46,759 nucleotides of DNA from Alphaproteobacteria bacterium (GCA_016283295.1 JAEEMQ010000022.1:1-46759), one strand, 5' to 3'. Counted from the first letter of the stretch, positions 29,051-38,481 are shown. A program made the numbers and translations. The notes: generated by a model from the sequence alone, not told the origin.

Positions 29051-29593
29051 ATGAATATTTTTGGAACAAATCCGCAAAACGGAAATCCGATTTTCAACGT
29101 CGGAGAATATAAAGACGTATTGCCGATGGAGCAAACACTCAATTACGAAAATATCGATAAATACGTAAAAGCGGCCGTAAACAACGGCAGCGAAGCCGAA
29201 TTGGACGCCGCCATCGAAAACGTGTTCAAACAGCCGATAATGGCCGAAGTTTATCGCAAGGCCGGTATTAAACCGGAGATGGTGGACGACTATATCAAAA
29301 GCCGGCTCGAATTGCCGCACAGCGCCAAAACAACCCTGATGATTAATTTGGGAGCTCCTTATCACGTGGCGGCCAACGATATGGAAAGCGAAATCGATAA
29401 ACCGCGCATTTCCGGCGACCGCGAATGGCTCAGTTTGGAAACAAGATTAAAGGCTTCGGCCAATATTACCGTACCGATGAAGTCGTTTGCCAAACAAAAG
29501 TCTGAAGAAAAACAGCCGGCAAAACCGCAAAAATCCAATTTACAAAAACTGCTGAATATAATCGGCATCAAAAAAGACGGACGCAAACTGTAA
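29051..29593 (+). CDS. Uncharacterized protein (180 aa)
   Basis: Intact ORF after GGGGAG Shine-Dalgarno; no recognised domain. Confidence 0.65.
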   Translation: MNIFGTNPQNGNPIFNVGEYKDVLPMEQTLNYENIDKYVKAAVNNGSEAELDAAIENVFKQPIMAEVYRKAGIKPEMVDDYIKSRLELPHSAKTTLMINLGAPYHVAANDMESEIDKPRISGDREWLSLETRLKASANITVPMKSFAKQKSEEKQPAKPQKSNLQKLLNIIGIKKDGRKL

Positions 29594-29611
29594 GGCTTAC
29601 GGGAGAAAAAT

Positions 29612-30997
29612 ATGACTGTTTTGGCTGCCGTGGCGGTACCGCATCCGCCGCTCATTTTTCCGGAAGTCGGCAAAGGTAAAGAAAAAGAAATTCAGAAAAC
29701 CATCGATTCGTATCGCCAAGCGATGCAATTTGCGGATTCGTTCGCTCCCGACACGATTATTTTAATCAGCCCGCACATGCGTTGGTATGCCGATTATTTT
29801 CACGTAGCCTCGCGAGCCGAAACCACCGATAATTTTGCGCAATTCGGCGCTCCGCAGGTAAAAATAACCGCTTCTGCCGACGAAAGTTTTATTGCCGCCC
29901 TCAACACCGCCTGTCAGGCGCATGATTTTCCGTGCGGCGTGCTGGGCGAACAGGAACGGGATATTGACCACGGCTCGTTTATTCCGCTGCGTTTTTTGAA
30001 CGAAATAAAAAAAGACTATAAGGTGGTACGCATTGCCATTTCCGGCTTATCCGTTTTGTATCACTATAAATTGGGGCAAATTTTGAACGAAGTATCGGCC
30101 AAGTTGAACCGCCGCAGCATCATTATTGCCAGCGGCGATTGGTCACACAAACTGCTGGACGACGGTCCGTACGGTTTTGCCGCGGAAGGGCCGGAATTTG
30201 ATAAAAAGGTGCAAGAAATCTTCAAAACCGCCGATTTTCTGTCGCTCTTAAAGATGAAGTCGGAATTTTGCGAGGCCGCCGGAGAATGCGGACATCGGCC
30301 GTTTGTGATTATGGCCGGAGCCTTTGATTCGCGCGCGATTAAAAGCAAGCTGCGGTCTTATGAAGGTCCGTTCGGAGTCGGTTACGGCGTTGCCACCTTT
30401 GCCGCCGGAGATGCCGACGAAAAGCGCAACTTCGGTGAGCAATATCGCGAGTGGAAACAGCAGGAAGTCGATCGGCAGGTTGCAACCGAGGACGAATTCG
30501 TACGTTTTGCCCGCTATTGCATCGAAAATTTTGTGTTGACGGGCAAACCGGCCGCAAGACCGCAACATCTGCCGACCGCCCTGACCTCTGAACGCGCCGG
30601 AGTGTTTGTTTCGCTCAAAATGCACGGACAGCTGCGCGGTTGCATCGGCACTATTGCACCGGTTTATGCCGACATTGCCGAAGAAATCGCTCATAACGCA
30701 ATTTCCGCCTGCTCGCAGGACCCGCGCTTTATGCCGGTACGTCCCGACGAATTGGCTGATTTGGCATACAGCGTCGACGTATTGAAACCGGCCGAACCGA
30801 TTGCCTCGGCGGAAGAGTTGAACGTCAAAAAATACGGCGTAATCGTTGAAAGCGGCGGCAAACGCGGGTTGTTGTTGCCGGATATCGAAGGCGTCGATAC
30901 GGTTGAACAACAAATCGCCATCGCCCGCCAAAAAGGCGGCATAAACCCAAGCGAAAAGGTGCAATTACACCGCTTTGAGGTGGTTCGCCATCACTGA
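29612..30997 (+). CDS. Memo-like (AmmeMemoRadiSam B) domain fused to AMMECR1 (A) domain
   Basis: N-terminal AVPHPPLIFPEVG...DTIILISPHMR...DHGSFIPLRFL; C-terminal GVFVSLKMHGQLRGCIGTIAPVYADIAEEIAHNAISACSQDPRFMPV. Confidence 0.92.
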   Translation: MTVLAAVAVPHPPLIFPEVGKGKEKEIQKTIDSYRQAMQFADSFAPDTIILISPHMRWYADYFHVASRAETTDNFAQFGAPQVKITASADESFIAALNTACQAHDFPCGVLGEQERDIDHGSFIPLRFLNEIKKDYKVVRIAISGLSVLYHYKLGQILNEVSAKLNRRSIIIASGDWSHKLLDDGPYGFAAEGPEFDKKVQEIFKTADFLSLLKMKSEFCEAAGECGHRPFVIMAGAFDSRAIKSKLRSYEGPFGVGYGVATFAAGDADEKRNFGEQYREWKQQEVDRQVATEDEFVRFARYCIENFVLTGKPAARPQHLPTALTSERAGVFVSLKMHGQLRGCIGTIAPVYADIAEEIAHNAISACSQDPRFMPVRPDELADLAYSVDVLKPAEPIASAEELNVKKYGVIVESGGKRGLLLPDIEGVDTVEQQIAIARQKGGINPSEKVQLHRFEVVRHH

Positions 30998-31024
30998 CAA
31001 CCGCCTGTTTTGCAACTTGTGAAC

Positions 31025-31060
31025 AGAACTGCCGGGGTTATTTGCGGCAGTTCTTCTTTT
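31025..31060 (+). terminator. Rho-independent terminator
   Basis: AGAACTGCC...GGCAGTTCT followed by T-rich tract. Confidence 0.75.
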
Positions 31061-31181
31061 ATGTTGTTATTACCATAGTAATATATCGATTTATGAACTT
31101 GACTATTTTTATGAATTAATCCATAATGGCGCAAATACATTCAGTTGTGTTCGAACATATTATAATTGAGGAGTATAAAAA

Positions 31182-31868
31182 ATGAAAGTGAATCAATCCG
31201 GCCGTTCAATGATTGAAATGCTCGGCGTGTTGGCTATTATCGGTGTTTTGTCCGTCGGCGGTATTGCCGGCTATTCCAAGGCAATGAGTAAATACCGTAC
31301 CAATAAGGTTTTGGACCAGGTCTCCCACATAATTACCAACATCCGCACCATGTATGCGCAACAGCAAACGTTCGGTAATCTGGATAACGCCCTGGCTATC
31401 GATATGGGGATGATTCCGGAAGAATTGATTGTTGCCGGTTTGGCGGATAACGCCGCGGGCAAATTGCGTAACATTTTCGGCGGACGCGTGTTTATCGGTG
31501 CATCTTCGCTGGACGGCGCCGGTGAAATCAGCCAGGTTGATAAAAACGCATTCATTGTTTCTTTTTACGGCTTAACACGTGATGCCTGTATTGCCATGGC
31601 AACCGCAGATTGGGGAGCGGGTTCTTCCTCCGGCTTGCTTGCCATGCACGTTTACAGCCAATCCCGCGGAACCACGGCTGACCCGACTTCCATTGACGCC
31701 ACTTTGGATGCCGTTAACAAATACTCTACGGGCAGCATTACGCAAATGAGCGCCATCGCCATACCGGGTGATGACACGGTTAAAGTTCCGCTGACGGTTG
31801 ACCAGGCACGTTTGGCTTGCTATTGCCCGAACAAATCGCTCTGCGCCGTAAGCTGGAAGTATTACTGA
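31182..31868 (+). CDS. Type IV pilin-like / prepilin-type N-terminal cleavage protein
   Basis: MKVNQSG|RSMIEMLGVLAIIGVLSVGGIAGYSKAM class-III-type signal; C-terminal Cys pairs. Confidence 0.88.
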   Translation: MKVNQSGRSMIEMLGVLAIIGVLSVGGIAGYSKAMSKYRTNKVLDQVSHIITNIRTMYAQQQTFGNLDNALAIDMGMIPEELIVAGLADNAAGKLRNIFGGRVFIGASSLDGAGEISQVDKNAFIVSFYGLTRDACIAMATADWGAGSSSGLLAMHVYSQSRGTTADPTSIDATLDAVNKYSTGSITQMSAIAIPGDDTVKVPLTVDQARLACYCPNKSLCAVSWKYY

Positions 31869-31893
31869 TATCGCTTGAATAAGCAAAATAAAA

Positions 31894-31921
31894 AGCGCCT
31901 GACCTCAGGCGCTCTTTTTTT
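31894..31921. terminator. Terminator AGCGCCTGA-CC-TCAGGCGCT-T(n)
   Basis: 9-bp perfect stem plus T run, between convergent genes. Confidence 0.9.
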
Positions 31922-31940
31922 TATTTATGGCCGCAACAAA

Positions 31941-33620
31941 TCAACGCTCTAATTTTTTATAGCGGATTCGGTGCGGATTGCAAGCATCTTCGCCCAAACG
32001 CAATTTTTTGTTCTTTTCGTAATCCTCAAAATTGCCCTCAAACCACTCCACGTGGCCGTTATCTTCATAAGCCAGAATATGCGTGGCCAGACGGTCCAAA
32101 AACCAACGGTCGTGCGATGTTACCAAAACGCAACCCGGATACGCGCTGATACCCTCTTCCAACGAACGCAAAGTATCAACATCCAAATCATTGGTCGGCT
32201 CATCGAGCAGAATCACATTTGCGCCCTTTCTGAGCATTTTGGCCAAGTGCACCCGGTTGCGTTCGCCGCCGGAAAGCTGCCCGACTTTTTTCTGCTGGTC
32301 GGCACCCTTAAAGTTAAACTGTCCGACATACGCCCGCGAAGAAATCTCGTTTTTGCCGAGTTGCATCATATCCAAACCGTCGGAAATTTCCTCCCAAACG
32401 TTTTTATTCGGGCTCAGTTCGTCACGCGATTGGTCGACATAACCCAAATCCACGGTATCGCCGATGCGAATTGTGCCGGAATCCGGCTTTTCCTGCCCGG
32501 TAATCATCTTAAACAGCGTGGTTTTACCGGCACCGTTCGGACCGATAATACCGACAATCGCTCCCTTCGGAATTTTGAACGACAAGTCGTCAATCAGCAC
32601 TCGGTCGCCGAAACCTTTAGTCAGATGTTCGGCCTCAATTACCAAATCGCCCAACCTTTCGGTCATCGGAATATTGATGTGGGCGGTCGTAATCTTTTCG
32701 CGACTGGCCTGCGACAAAAGCTCATCATAAGCATTGATACGCGCCTTAGATTTTGCCTGCCGCGCCTTCGGATTCTTATGTATCCACTCCAATTCCTGCG
32801 CCAAAGTGCGCTGGCGGGCGGTTTCCTCACGCGCTTCCTGCTCCAGGCGTTTTTGCTTTTGCTCAAGCCACGAAGTATAGTTGCCCTCATACGGAATACC
32901 CTGTCCGCGGTCAAGTTCCAAAATCCAGCCGGTAACGTTATCCAAGAAATAGCGGTCGTGGGTTACCATTACCACCGTACCGTTGTAGTCGCGCAAATGA
33001 TGTTCGAGCCATGCCACCGATTCGGCATCCAAATGGTTGGTCGGCTCGTCTAAAAGCAACATATCCGGTTTTTGCAACAACAGCCGACACAGCGCCACCC
33101 GACGTTTTTCGCCGCCGGAAAGTTTGGTTACGTCAGCCTCCGCCGGCGGACAGCGCAACGCATCCATGGCAATTTGCACCGTGCGCTCGATATCCCAACC
33201 GTTAACCGCGTCGATTTGCTCCTGCAATTCGGCTTGCTCGGCAATCAAATTATTCATTTCGTCATCGCTCATCGGCTCGGCAAATTTGGCGGAAACTTCT
33301 TCAAAACGCTGCAACAAACGCTGAGTTTCACCCAAGCCGTCCATCACGTTTTCCATCACGTTTTTGGTCGGGTCCAACTGCGGCTCCTGTTCCAAATAAC
33401 CGATTTTAACTCCTTCGGCGGCCCAGGCTTCGCCGTTAAATTCCTTATCAACGCCGGCCATAATTTTCAAAAGCGTCGATTTACCGGCGCCGTTAACACC
33501 CAACACGCCGATTTTGGCTCCCGGCAAAAAAGACAGAGTAATATCTTTGAAAAGCTCTCTGCCTCCCGGAAGAACCTTGGTTAAATTTTGCATCACAAAT
33601 ATATATTGGTATGCCGCCAT
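31941..33620 (-). CDS. ettA: Energy-dependent translational throttle protein EttA (ABC-F ATPase)
   Basis: [56 protein letters not shown]; two ABC domains with LSGGEKRR and LSGGERNR. Confidence 0.96.
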   Translation of the reverse strand: MAAYQYIFVMQNLTKVLPGGRELFKDITLSFLPGAKIGVLGVNGAGKSTLLKIMAGVDKEFNGEAWAAEGVKIGYLEQEPQLDPTKNVMENVMDGLGETQRLLQRFEEVSAKFAEPMSDDEMNNLIAEQAELQEQIDAVNGWDIERTVQIAMDALRCPPAEADVTKLSGGEKRRVALCRLLLQKPDMLLLDEPTNHLDAESVAWLEHHLRDYNGTVVMVTHDRYFLDNVTGWILELDRGQGIPYEGNYTSWLEQKQKRLEQEAREETARQRTLAQELEWIHKNPKARQAKSKARINAYDELLSQASREKITTAHINIPMTERLGDLVIEAEHLTKGFGDRVLIDDLSFKIPKGAIVGIIGPNGAGKTTLFKMITGQEKPDSGTIRIGDTVDLGYVDQSRDELSPNKNVWEEISDGLDMMQLGKNEISSRAYVGQFNFKGADQQKKVGQLSGGERNRVHLAKMLRKGANVILLDEPTNDLDVDTLRSLEEGISAYPGCVLVTSHDRWFLDRLATHILAYEDNGHVEWFEGNFEDYEKNKKLRLGEDACNPHRIRYKKLER

Positions 33621-33629
33621 ATTTGACTC

Positions 33630-34187
33630 CTATTTGCTGAATTGTTTGGAATAAGATTCGTACCGCGCATCCTTAAGCGGAACTTTTTTCGCATTTTGCA
33701 TTGCTTTTTGAGTTTCTGCAACAGAATTTTTATACATGGCATCCATTTTTATAAAAGCTTCACGGTCTTTAACATATAATTTTGAGGCATCATACGGTTG
33801 TCGCGGCTTAATCAGCGTACCGTCCGGAAGCTTCAACTTGCCGTCGGAATAAAGCACACTTTTGAAAATAGGCTGACTTTCAAATCGCCGCAAAATTTCG
33901 GCACATCCGGCAAATTGCGTTTCTTCCATTTCCATAAACGCCGAAGCTTTACCGTTGGCATATTGGCGCAAACCGTCTTCCTGCACGGCGGCATTCGGTG
34001 CCTTACCTATAACAATGGCCCGAGCCAGCAATTCAAACTGATGATATTTAGCCGACTTGCAGGCCAAACCCTGACCGGAAACGGCGCCCAGCGCATACAT
34101 TTCCTCCTGATATGTTACCGGTTTGGCATTAACGGCAGATATGTTTAACAAACACAGCAAAGCCGCGCCGAAAAATATTTTTTCCAT
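33630..34187 (-). CDS. Uncharacterized secreted protein (185 aa)
   Basis: Signal peptide MEKIFFGAALLCLLNISAVNA|KP. Confidence 0.7.
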   Translation of the reverse strand: MEKIFFGAALLCLLNISAVNAKPVTYQEEMYALGAVSGQGLACKSAKYHQFELLARAIVIGKAPNAAVQEDGLRQYANGKASAFMEMEETQFAGCAEILRRFESQPIFKSVLYSDGKLKLPDGTLIKPRQPYDASKLYVKDREAFIKMDAMYKNSVAETQKAMQNAKKVPLKDARYESYSKQFSK

Positions 34188-34280
34188 ACGATTCTCTCCG
34201 CAAATAAGTATACTCGGTCTTATTTATAGGGCATAATCATAAAATATGTCTTAATTTTTTGCGATTTTTCAAAAAATTGG

Positions 34281-34309
34281 TTGACAAGTGCGGATAAATA
34301 GCTTATTTT
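34281..34309 (+). promoter_or_regulatory. Sigma70-type promoter for rpmJ
   Basis: TTGACA - 17 nt - TATTTT upstream of rpmJ. Confidence 0.6.
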
Positions 34310-34341
34310 GCGCTCAAAACGTTTATATAAGGAATAAAAAA

Positions 34342-34467
34342 ATGAAGTGCTATAGTTCTCTTAAATCTAAGAAAGTACGCGATTTGAACTGCAAAATCGT
34401 ACGCCGTAAAGGTCGTGTATATGTTATCAATAAAAAGAACCCGAAGCTCAAGGCTCGTCAGGGTTAA
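34342..34467 (+). CDS. rpmJ: 50S ribosomal protein L36
   Basis: Translates [41 protein letters not shown]; below the ORF-track size cut-off. Confidence 0.96.
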   Translation: MKCYSSLKSKKVRDLNCKIVRRKGRVYVINKKNPKLKARQG

Positions 34468-34471
34468 TTGA

Positions 34472-34528
34472 TTTTATAACAATCTCCTTTGTTATAAAAA
34501 GCCTCTCCTTGCGGGGAGGTTTTTTTGT
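34472..34528 (+). terminator. Double hairpin downstream of rpmJ (TTTTATAAC...GTTATAAAA then CCTCTCC-TTGC-GGGGAGG-T(n))
   Basis: Two consecutive inverted repeats, the second followed by a 7-T run. Confidence 0.8.
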
Positions 34529-34552
34529 GGCGAATCGGCAAAAAAGCGCACA

Positions 34553-34597
34553 AAAAAACATCCGGCTTTTTTGCTCGAGGGCACCGGATGTTTTTTA
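34553..34597 (-). terminator. Hairpin terminator AAAAACATCCGG...CCGGATGTTTTT
   Basis: Long perfect inverted repeat downstream of the 34629..34892 CDS. Confidence 0.85.
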
Positions 34598-34628
34598 AAG
34601 TAAGTCAAAGAATTTTCATTGCCGTCGC

Positions 34629-34892
34629 TCAGGCAACAACTATCTCTTTCTGAATCGCGCGGACGGCAGGCATCAGCTTGCGGTCGGCGAAAATAATCGA
34701 ATCACAGGCGGCGATAAACTCAGCCTTGAAAGATTCCTTTTTCTCGACCTCACGGGCGAGATACTGTTTTTTGAGTTCAACTTTATTGTTAGAAGACAAT
34801 AAGTCTCTCACGGCCTGCTGTAAACCATAGGCCTTCAACTCCTTTCTGTACTTAGAGCAGAAAGAATGGTCTAAAATTTGTTTTTCTTCCAT
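34629..34892 (-). CDS. Small uncharacterized protein (87 aa)
   Basis: Likely start MEEKQILDHSFCSKYRKELKAYGLQQAVRDLL; flanked by promoter-like A/T DNA and a terminator. Confidence 0.65.
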   Translation of the reverse strand: MEEKQILDHSFCSKYRKELKAYGLQQAVRDLLSSNNKVELKKQYLAREVEKKESFKAEFIAACDSIIFADRKLMPAVRAIQKEIVVA

Positions 34893-35067
34893 AAATAAAT
34901 TTTTTGATATATATATTTGGTTTGATAAAAATAATCTGAATAATAAAATTGACAAAAGATAATATAACAGTATCCGTAACAAATTGCAAGCCCTTAATTT
35001 AAAAAAATTACAAATAGTGATTGACAATGCTGTTTTTTTATGCAATTTTCTGTTTTGAAAAGCCGAT

Positions 35068-35144
35068 GCGCTCTTAGCTCAGCAGGATAGAGCAACAGCC
35101 TTCTAAGCTGTGGGTCGGGCGTTCGAATCGCCCAGAGCGCGCCA
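35068..35144 (+). tRNA. tRNA-Arg (anticodon TCT)
   Basis: Acceptor GCGCTCT/AGAGCGC, T-loop GTTCGAATC, anticodon stem-loop ACAGC-CTTCTAA-GCTGT, encoded CCA. Confidence 0.95.
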
Positions 35145-35186
35145 TTATAAAAAAATACCACCTCCAAGGGTGGTATTTTTTTATAA
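35145..35186. terminator. 18-bp perfect-stem terminator directly abutting the tRNA CCA
   Basis: TTATAAAAAAATACCACC-TCCAAG-GGTGGTATTTTTTTATAA. Confidence 0.9.
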
Positions 35187-35590
35187 TGATGTGTTTTGGT
35201 GGGAGGAGAACACCATCGTTCGGAGCCGTGTCGTCCGCCCGCAGCGAGGGCGGACGGTGTAGGCTGTCGTGAGCGTAAGCGAAGGACTATCGCCCAGAGC
35301 GCCGGAGGAACAAAAACAACCTCAAAATGTTGTTTTTGGACGACGGGCGAAGTTACCCTGCGAACAAGGTAGCGTAAGCGCCCCGCGGTAAGCAGATGGG
35401 AACGAGTGACCGAAGCTTAAATTTACAAATAAAAAAATAAAAAAGTAAATTTAAGCAAGAAGGTGACGACGGGCGAAGACCACTTAATGAGAAAACAAGC
35501 TTAAAGCGCAGTTATCGAATTTAGTGGACGAGTGACCGAAGCAAGCCGAAGGCGTAGCAAGAACGCCCGCAGTGCATATTTTTTTATTTA
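35187..35590. other. Structured non-coding mosaic region with repeated linker motifs and hairpins
   Basis: GACGACGGGCGAAG at 35339 and 35465; ACGAGTGACCGAAGC at 35402 and 35528 (both offset 126 bp). Hairpins GTCCGCCC/GGGCGGAC, CAAAAACAAC/GTTGTTTTTG, GCTTAAATTTAC/GTAAATTTAAGC. Confidence 0.7.
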
Positions 35591-35621
35591 CAAATTTCAA
35601 AAAGCTCCCTATACTGCAACC

Positions 35622-36632
35622 ATGAATTTAAGCAAACAAGATATTATCCGCCTTTTGAGCGACGAACAAAATCAAGAAGATTTGTTCCGAAAGGCCGACG
35701 CGGTTCGCAAACAATATGTCGGCGACGAAGTACACTTGCGCGGACTTATCGAATTCTCCAACATTTGCCGCAACAACTGTATGTATTGCGGGATTCGCCG
35801 CGACAATTCGCAACTCGCCCGCTATCGCATGAGTGAAAACGAACTGATTGAAACCGCACACAGAGCGGCCGATATGGGCTTTAAAACCATCGTAATGCAA
35901 TCAGGAGAAGATGTATGGTTTTCGCGCGAGCGGATGTGCCGCATTGTCGAGGCCATCAAAAAATTTGACGTTGCCATCACGCTCTCGGTCGGCGAACGTG
36001 ATTATGACGACTACAAAGCCTGGTTTGATGCCGGTGCCGACCGCTATTTGATGCGCATTGAAACCACCGACAAAGATTTATACCATCGGCTCGACCCGGG
36101 GATGAGCTGGCAACACCGCCACGAATGTCTGCTGGCCCTAAAAGAAATCGGTTACGAACTCGGTTCGGGAATTATGGTCGGTTTGCCGGAGCAATCCGTG
36201 GAATCTATCGCCGAAGATTTGCTTTATCTTAAAGAAATCGGCGTTGATATGGCCGGTATCGGTCCGTTTATTCCGCACCCGCAGACTCCGCTCAAAGACG
36301 CTGCCGGCGGCACTCTCGATTTGGCTCGCCGCACTATGGCGGTTATGCGTTTAATCATGCCGGATATCAACATTCCGGCCACCACCGCTATGGAGAGCCT
36401 GCACCCGATGGGCCGTATTTGGACTTTGCAAAGCGGGGCCAATGTGGTTATGCCGAATGTGACCGAGGGCGAATATCGCAAACTTTACGAACTGTATCCG
36501 GGCAAAATTTGCGTGGACGACACCCCGCTCCATTGTAAGACCTGTATCGGGGCCAAAATTATGAGCATCGGCCGCACCATCGGCCAAGGTTACGGCGGAC
36601 ATGCCGGCAAACTGCCGCACCGCGCCCATTGA
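35622..36632 (+). CDS. hydE: [FeFe]-hydrogenase maturase HydE (radical SAM)
   Basis: FSNICRNNCMYCGIRRDN (CX3CX2C), MQSGEDVWFS, GIMVGLPEQSVESIAEDLLYLK, C-terminal CVDDTPLHCKTC. ATG at 35622. Confidence 0.92.
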   Translation: MNLSKQDIIRLLSDEQNQEDLFRKADAVRKQYVGDEVHLRGLIEFSNICRNNCMYCGIRRDNSQLARYRMSENELIETAHRAADMGFKTIVMQSGEDVWFSRERMCRIVEAIKKFDVAITLSVGERDYDDYKAWFDAGADRYLMRIETTDKDLYHRLDPGMSWQHRHECLLALKEIGYELGSGIMVGLPEQSVESIAEDLLYLKEIGVDMAGIGPFIPHPQTPLKDAAGGTLDLARRTMAVMRLIMPDINIPATTAMESLHPMGRIWTLQSGANVVMPNVTEGEYRKLYELYPGKICVDDTPLHCKTCIGAKIMSIGRTIGQGYGGHAGKLPHRAH

Positions 36633-36656
36633 TAAAAAATTACGGGACATAAAATC

Positions 36657-37589
36657 ATGCAAAAAATCATACACTACTTTTACGATGACGTAGATATCTG
36701 GAAAAAAGGAACATCTTCCACTTTCAGAATATGTTTCAAATCGTGGCTGCAAAAATGTCCCGATTATAAAATAATGCTGTGGCACGATAAAATGCCCGAA
36801 TTTCAGACCATGCTGCAACAATCAAGATTTTTAAGAGAATGTTATAAACGAAAAATGTGGGCTTTTGTTGCGGATTATGTTCGTTATTATGCCCTATACA
36901 ACTACGGCGGAATATATCTGGATACGGATGTGGAATTACTCAAAAATTTTGATGAATATCTGGACAAGCCTTTCTTTTGCAGTATTGAGGGAGACATATT
37001 GTATGGCGAAAATATTCCGGAGCCGGCCGTTATGGGCGGAGAAGCCGGACATATTATATTTAAGGAGGTTTTAGATTTATACAACTCTGCGGAAGTATTC
37101 AAAATAGATAATTTCATCGCTAATGTTATTTTGCAAAAAGTATTGCATAAAATAACCGATTTCCACCGAATTAAATATTCCGCAGAAGTGGCAAAAAAGG
37201 CCGAAAAATACCATAATCCTCAGGTGGAGTTAACGGCTATTGATGATATAGACGTCTATAAAAATCAAAAAATTTATAAAGATGAAACTTTGGGAATATA
37301 TATCTATCCGAGCGAATATTTTTGCCCGAGCTGGGAATCGTTCGGCCTCAAAGCCTTCACGAATAAAACCGTTGCCATCCATTGGAATCAAAGTTCCTGG
37401 TGGAAGTTTAAGCAATCAAGCGACATCTTGCAAATCAGGGCGTTACGTTACGATAACAAATTAAAGAGATTTATCTATATGCATGGCGACAAGATAGCAA
37501 AAATCCTTACTTATCCGGTTTTTATAAAACAACAACGCAAAAAATTACGCAAAAAATTAGCCGATAAACTCAATAATTTGCAAACATAA
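36657..37589 (+). CDS. DXD-motif glycosyltransferase (GT32-like)
   Basis: MQKIIHYFYDDVDIWKKG...RYYALYNYGGIYLDTDVELLKNFDEYLDKPFFC. Confidence 0.88.
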   Translation: MQKIIHYFYDDVDIWKKGTSSTFRICFKSWLQKCPDYKIMLWHDKMPEFQTMLQQSRFLRECYKRKMWAFVADYVRYYALYNYGGIYLDTDVELLKNFDEYLDKPFFCSIEGDILYGENIPEPAVMGGEAGHIIFKEVLDLYNSAEVFKIDNFIANVILQKVLHKITDFHRIKYSAEVAKKAEKYHNPQVELTAIDDIDVYKNQKIYKDETLGIYIYPSEYFCPSWESFGLKAFTNKTVAIHWNQSSWWKFKQSSDILQIRALRYDNKLKRFIYMHGDKIAKILTYPVFIKQQRKKLRKKLADKLNNLQT

Positions 37590-37663
37590 CCAAATCCCTA
37601 TTGCACCGCGCCAAAAAAAACGCCGCATCATTTGTATCGGGACTATAAGAAAGGAATATTTCA

Positions 37664-38473
37664 ATGCTGTCATACATTTTTCCCTGTTTGTTATTTTGGG
37701 CAGTACTGTTTTTAATATATAAAATCCCGCTGTTTAACGATGTGTTGCATCCTGCCGATGATTTCGTTCCTTTATCCGATGACATTTCGCAAAAAAATAA
37801 CAAATTAAAAAAATCGGATTCTTTATCGGATATTGTTTTCAATGATCAAAGTATTCTTATGGGCTTGATACTGGGCCTGTTCTACATTGTCATTCCCAAG
37901 TCGGTCAGACAGCGGACTTTATCACACAAACCGCTCAAAACCTATATGAACAGCCAAAGTGATTTTATTTATTTTTATGACCGCGAAACCGAAATAAGTA
38001 AGCTGATTGTCGGCTTTGTGTTTTTGCTTTTCTTTGGCATTTTCTGCGCATTGTTTGTTATGACGATATTTGCCGATACCTACGATAGCCTCGGTCACCC
38101 CAATCTTGACTGGGGGTTACTGGAGTTGGGGCAAAAAATCTTCTCAACCGGCAATTATGCTGAGGTTTTCAGCAATAAAGATTTGAATCTCATGTTCCTG
38201 ATGGCAGGCCTTTACTTTATTGCCGCTTATTATTGGCTGCTTTTTGCGCTTGAAATTTCTATCTTACGGAAAAATTACCGAATAATGAGCATTATAGAGA
38301 AAATCGGTGCGACGATATTTGCCGCTTTACCGGCAGTATTATGCTGCGTTTTAGCCACCGCCGGCTTAAAATTTGTTGCCTGTTTTGTTTGCCTGTGCGG
38401 CTTTATACTCAGCGCCCATTATGCCGAACTCAACAAAATCAAAGCAAAGTTGCAAAAAGAATATAAGCTTTAA
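37664..38473 (+). CDS. Uncharacterized multi-TM membrane protein (269 aa)
   Basis: Several hydrophobic segments (LIVGFVFLLFFGIFCALFVMTIF, IGATIFAALPAVLCCVLATAGL). Confidence 0.7.
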   Translation: MLSYIFPCLLFWAVLFLIYKIPLFNDVLHPADDFVPLSDDISQKNNKLKKSDSLSDIVFNDQSILMGLILGLFYIVIPKSVRQRTLSHKPLKTYMNSQSDFIYFYDRETEISKLIVGFVFLLFFGIFCALFVMTIFADTYDSLGHPNLDWGLLELGQKIFSTGNYAEVFSNKDLNLMFLMAGLYFIAAYYWLLFALEISILRKNYRIMSIIEKIGATIFAALPAVLCCVLATAGLKFVACFVCLCGFILSAHYAELNKIKAKLQKEYKL

Positions 38474-38481
38474 TTTTTCGC

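Noticed and set aside
31971-33053. 360-aa plus-strand ORF
   Set aside because: Antisense to ettA, whose ABC-F motifs are unambiguous.
35187-35590. CRISPR array
   Set aside because: Repeats are only two copies of 14-15 nt at 126-bp spacing, with hairpin inserts; no array of regular repeats and spacers and no cas genes in the window.
35532-35621. N-terminal extension of the hydE ORF (MTEASRRRSKNARSAYFFIYKFQKAPYTAT)
   Set aside because: Lies inside the non-coding mosaic repeats; HydE homology starts at MNLSKQD (35622).
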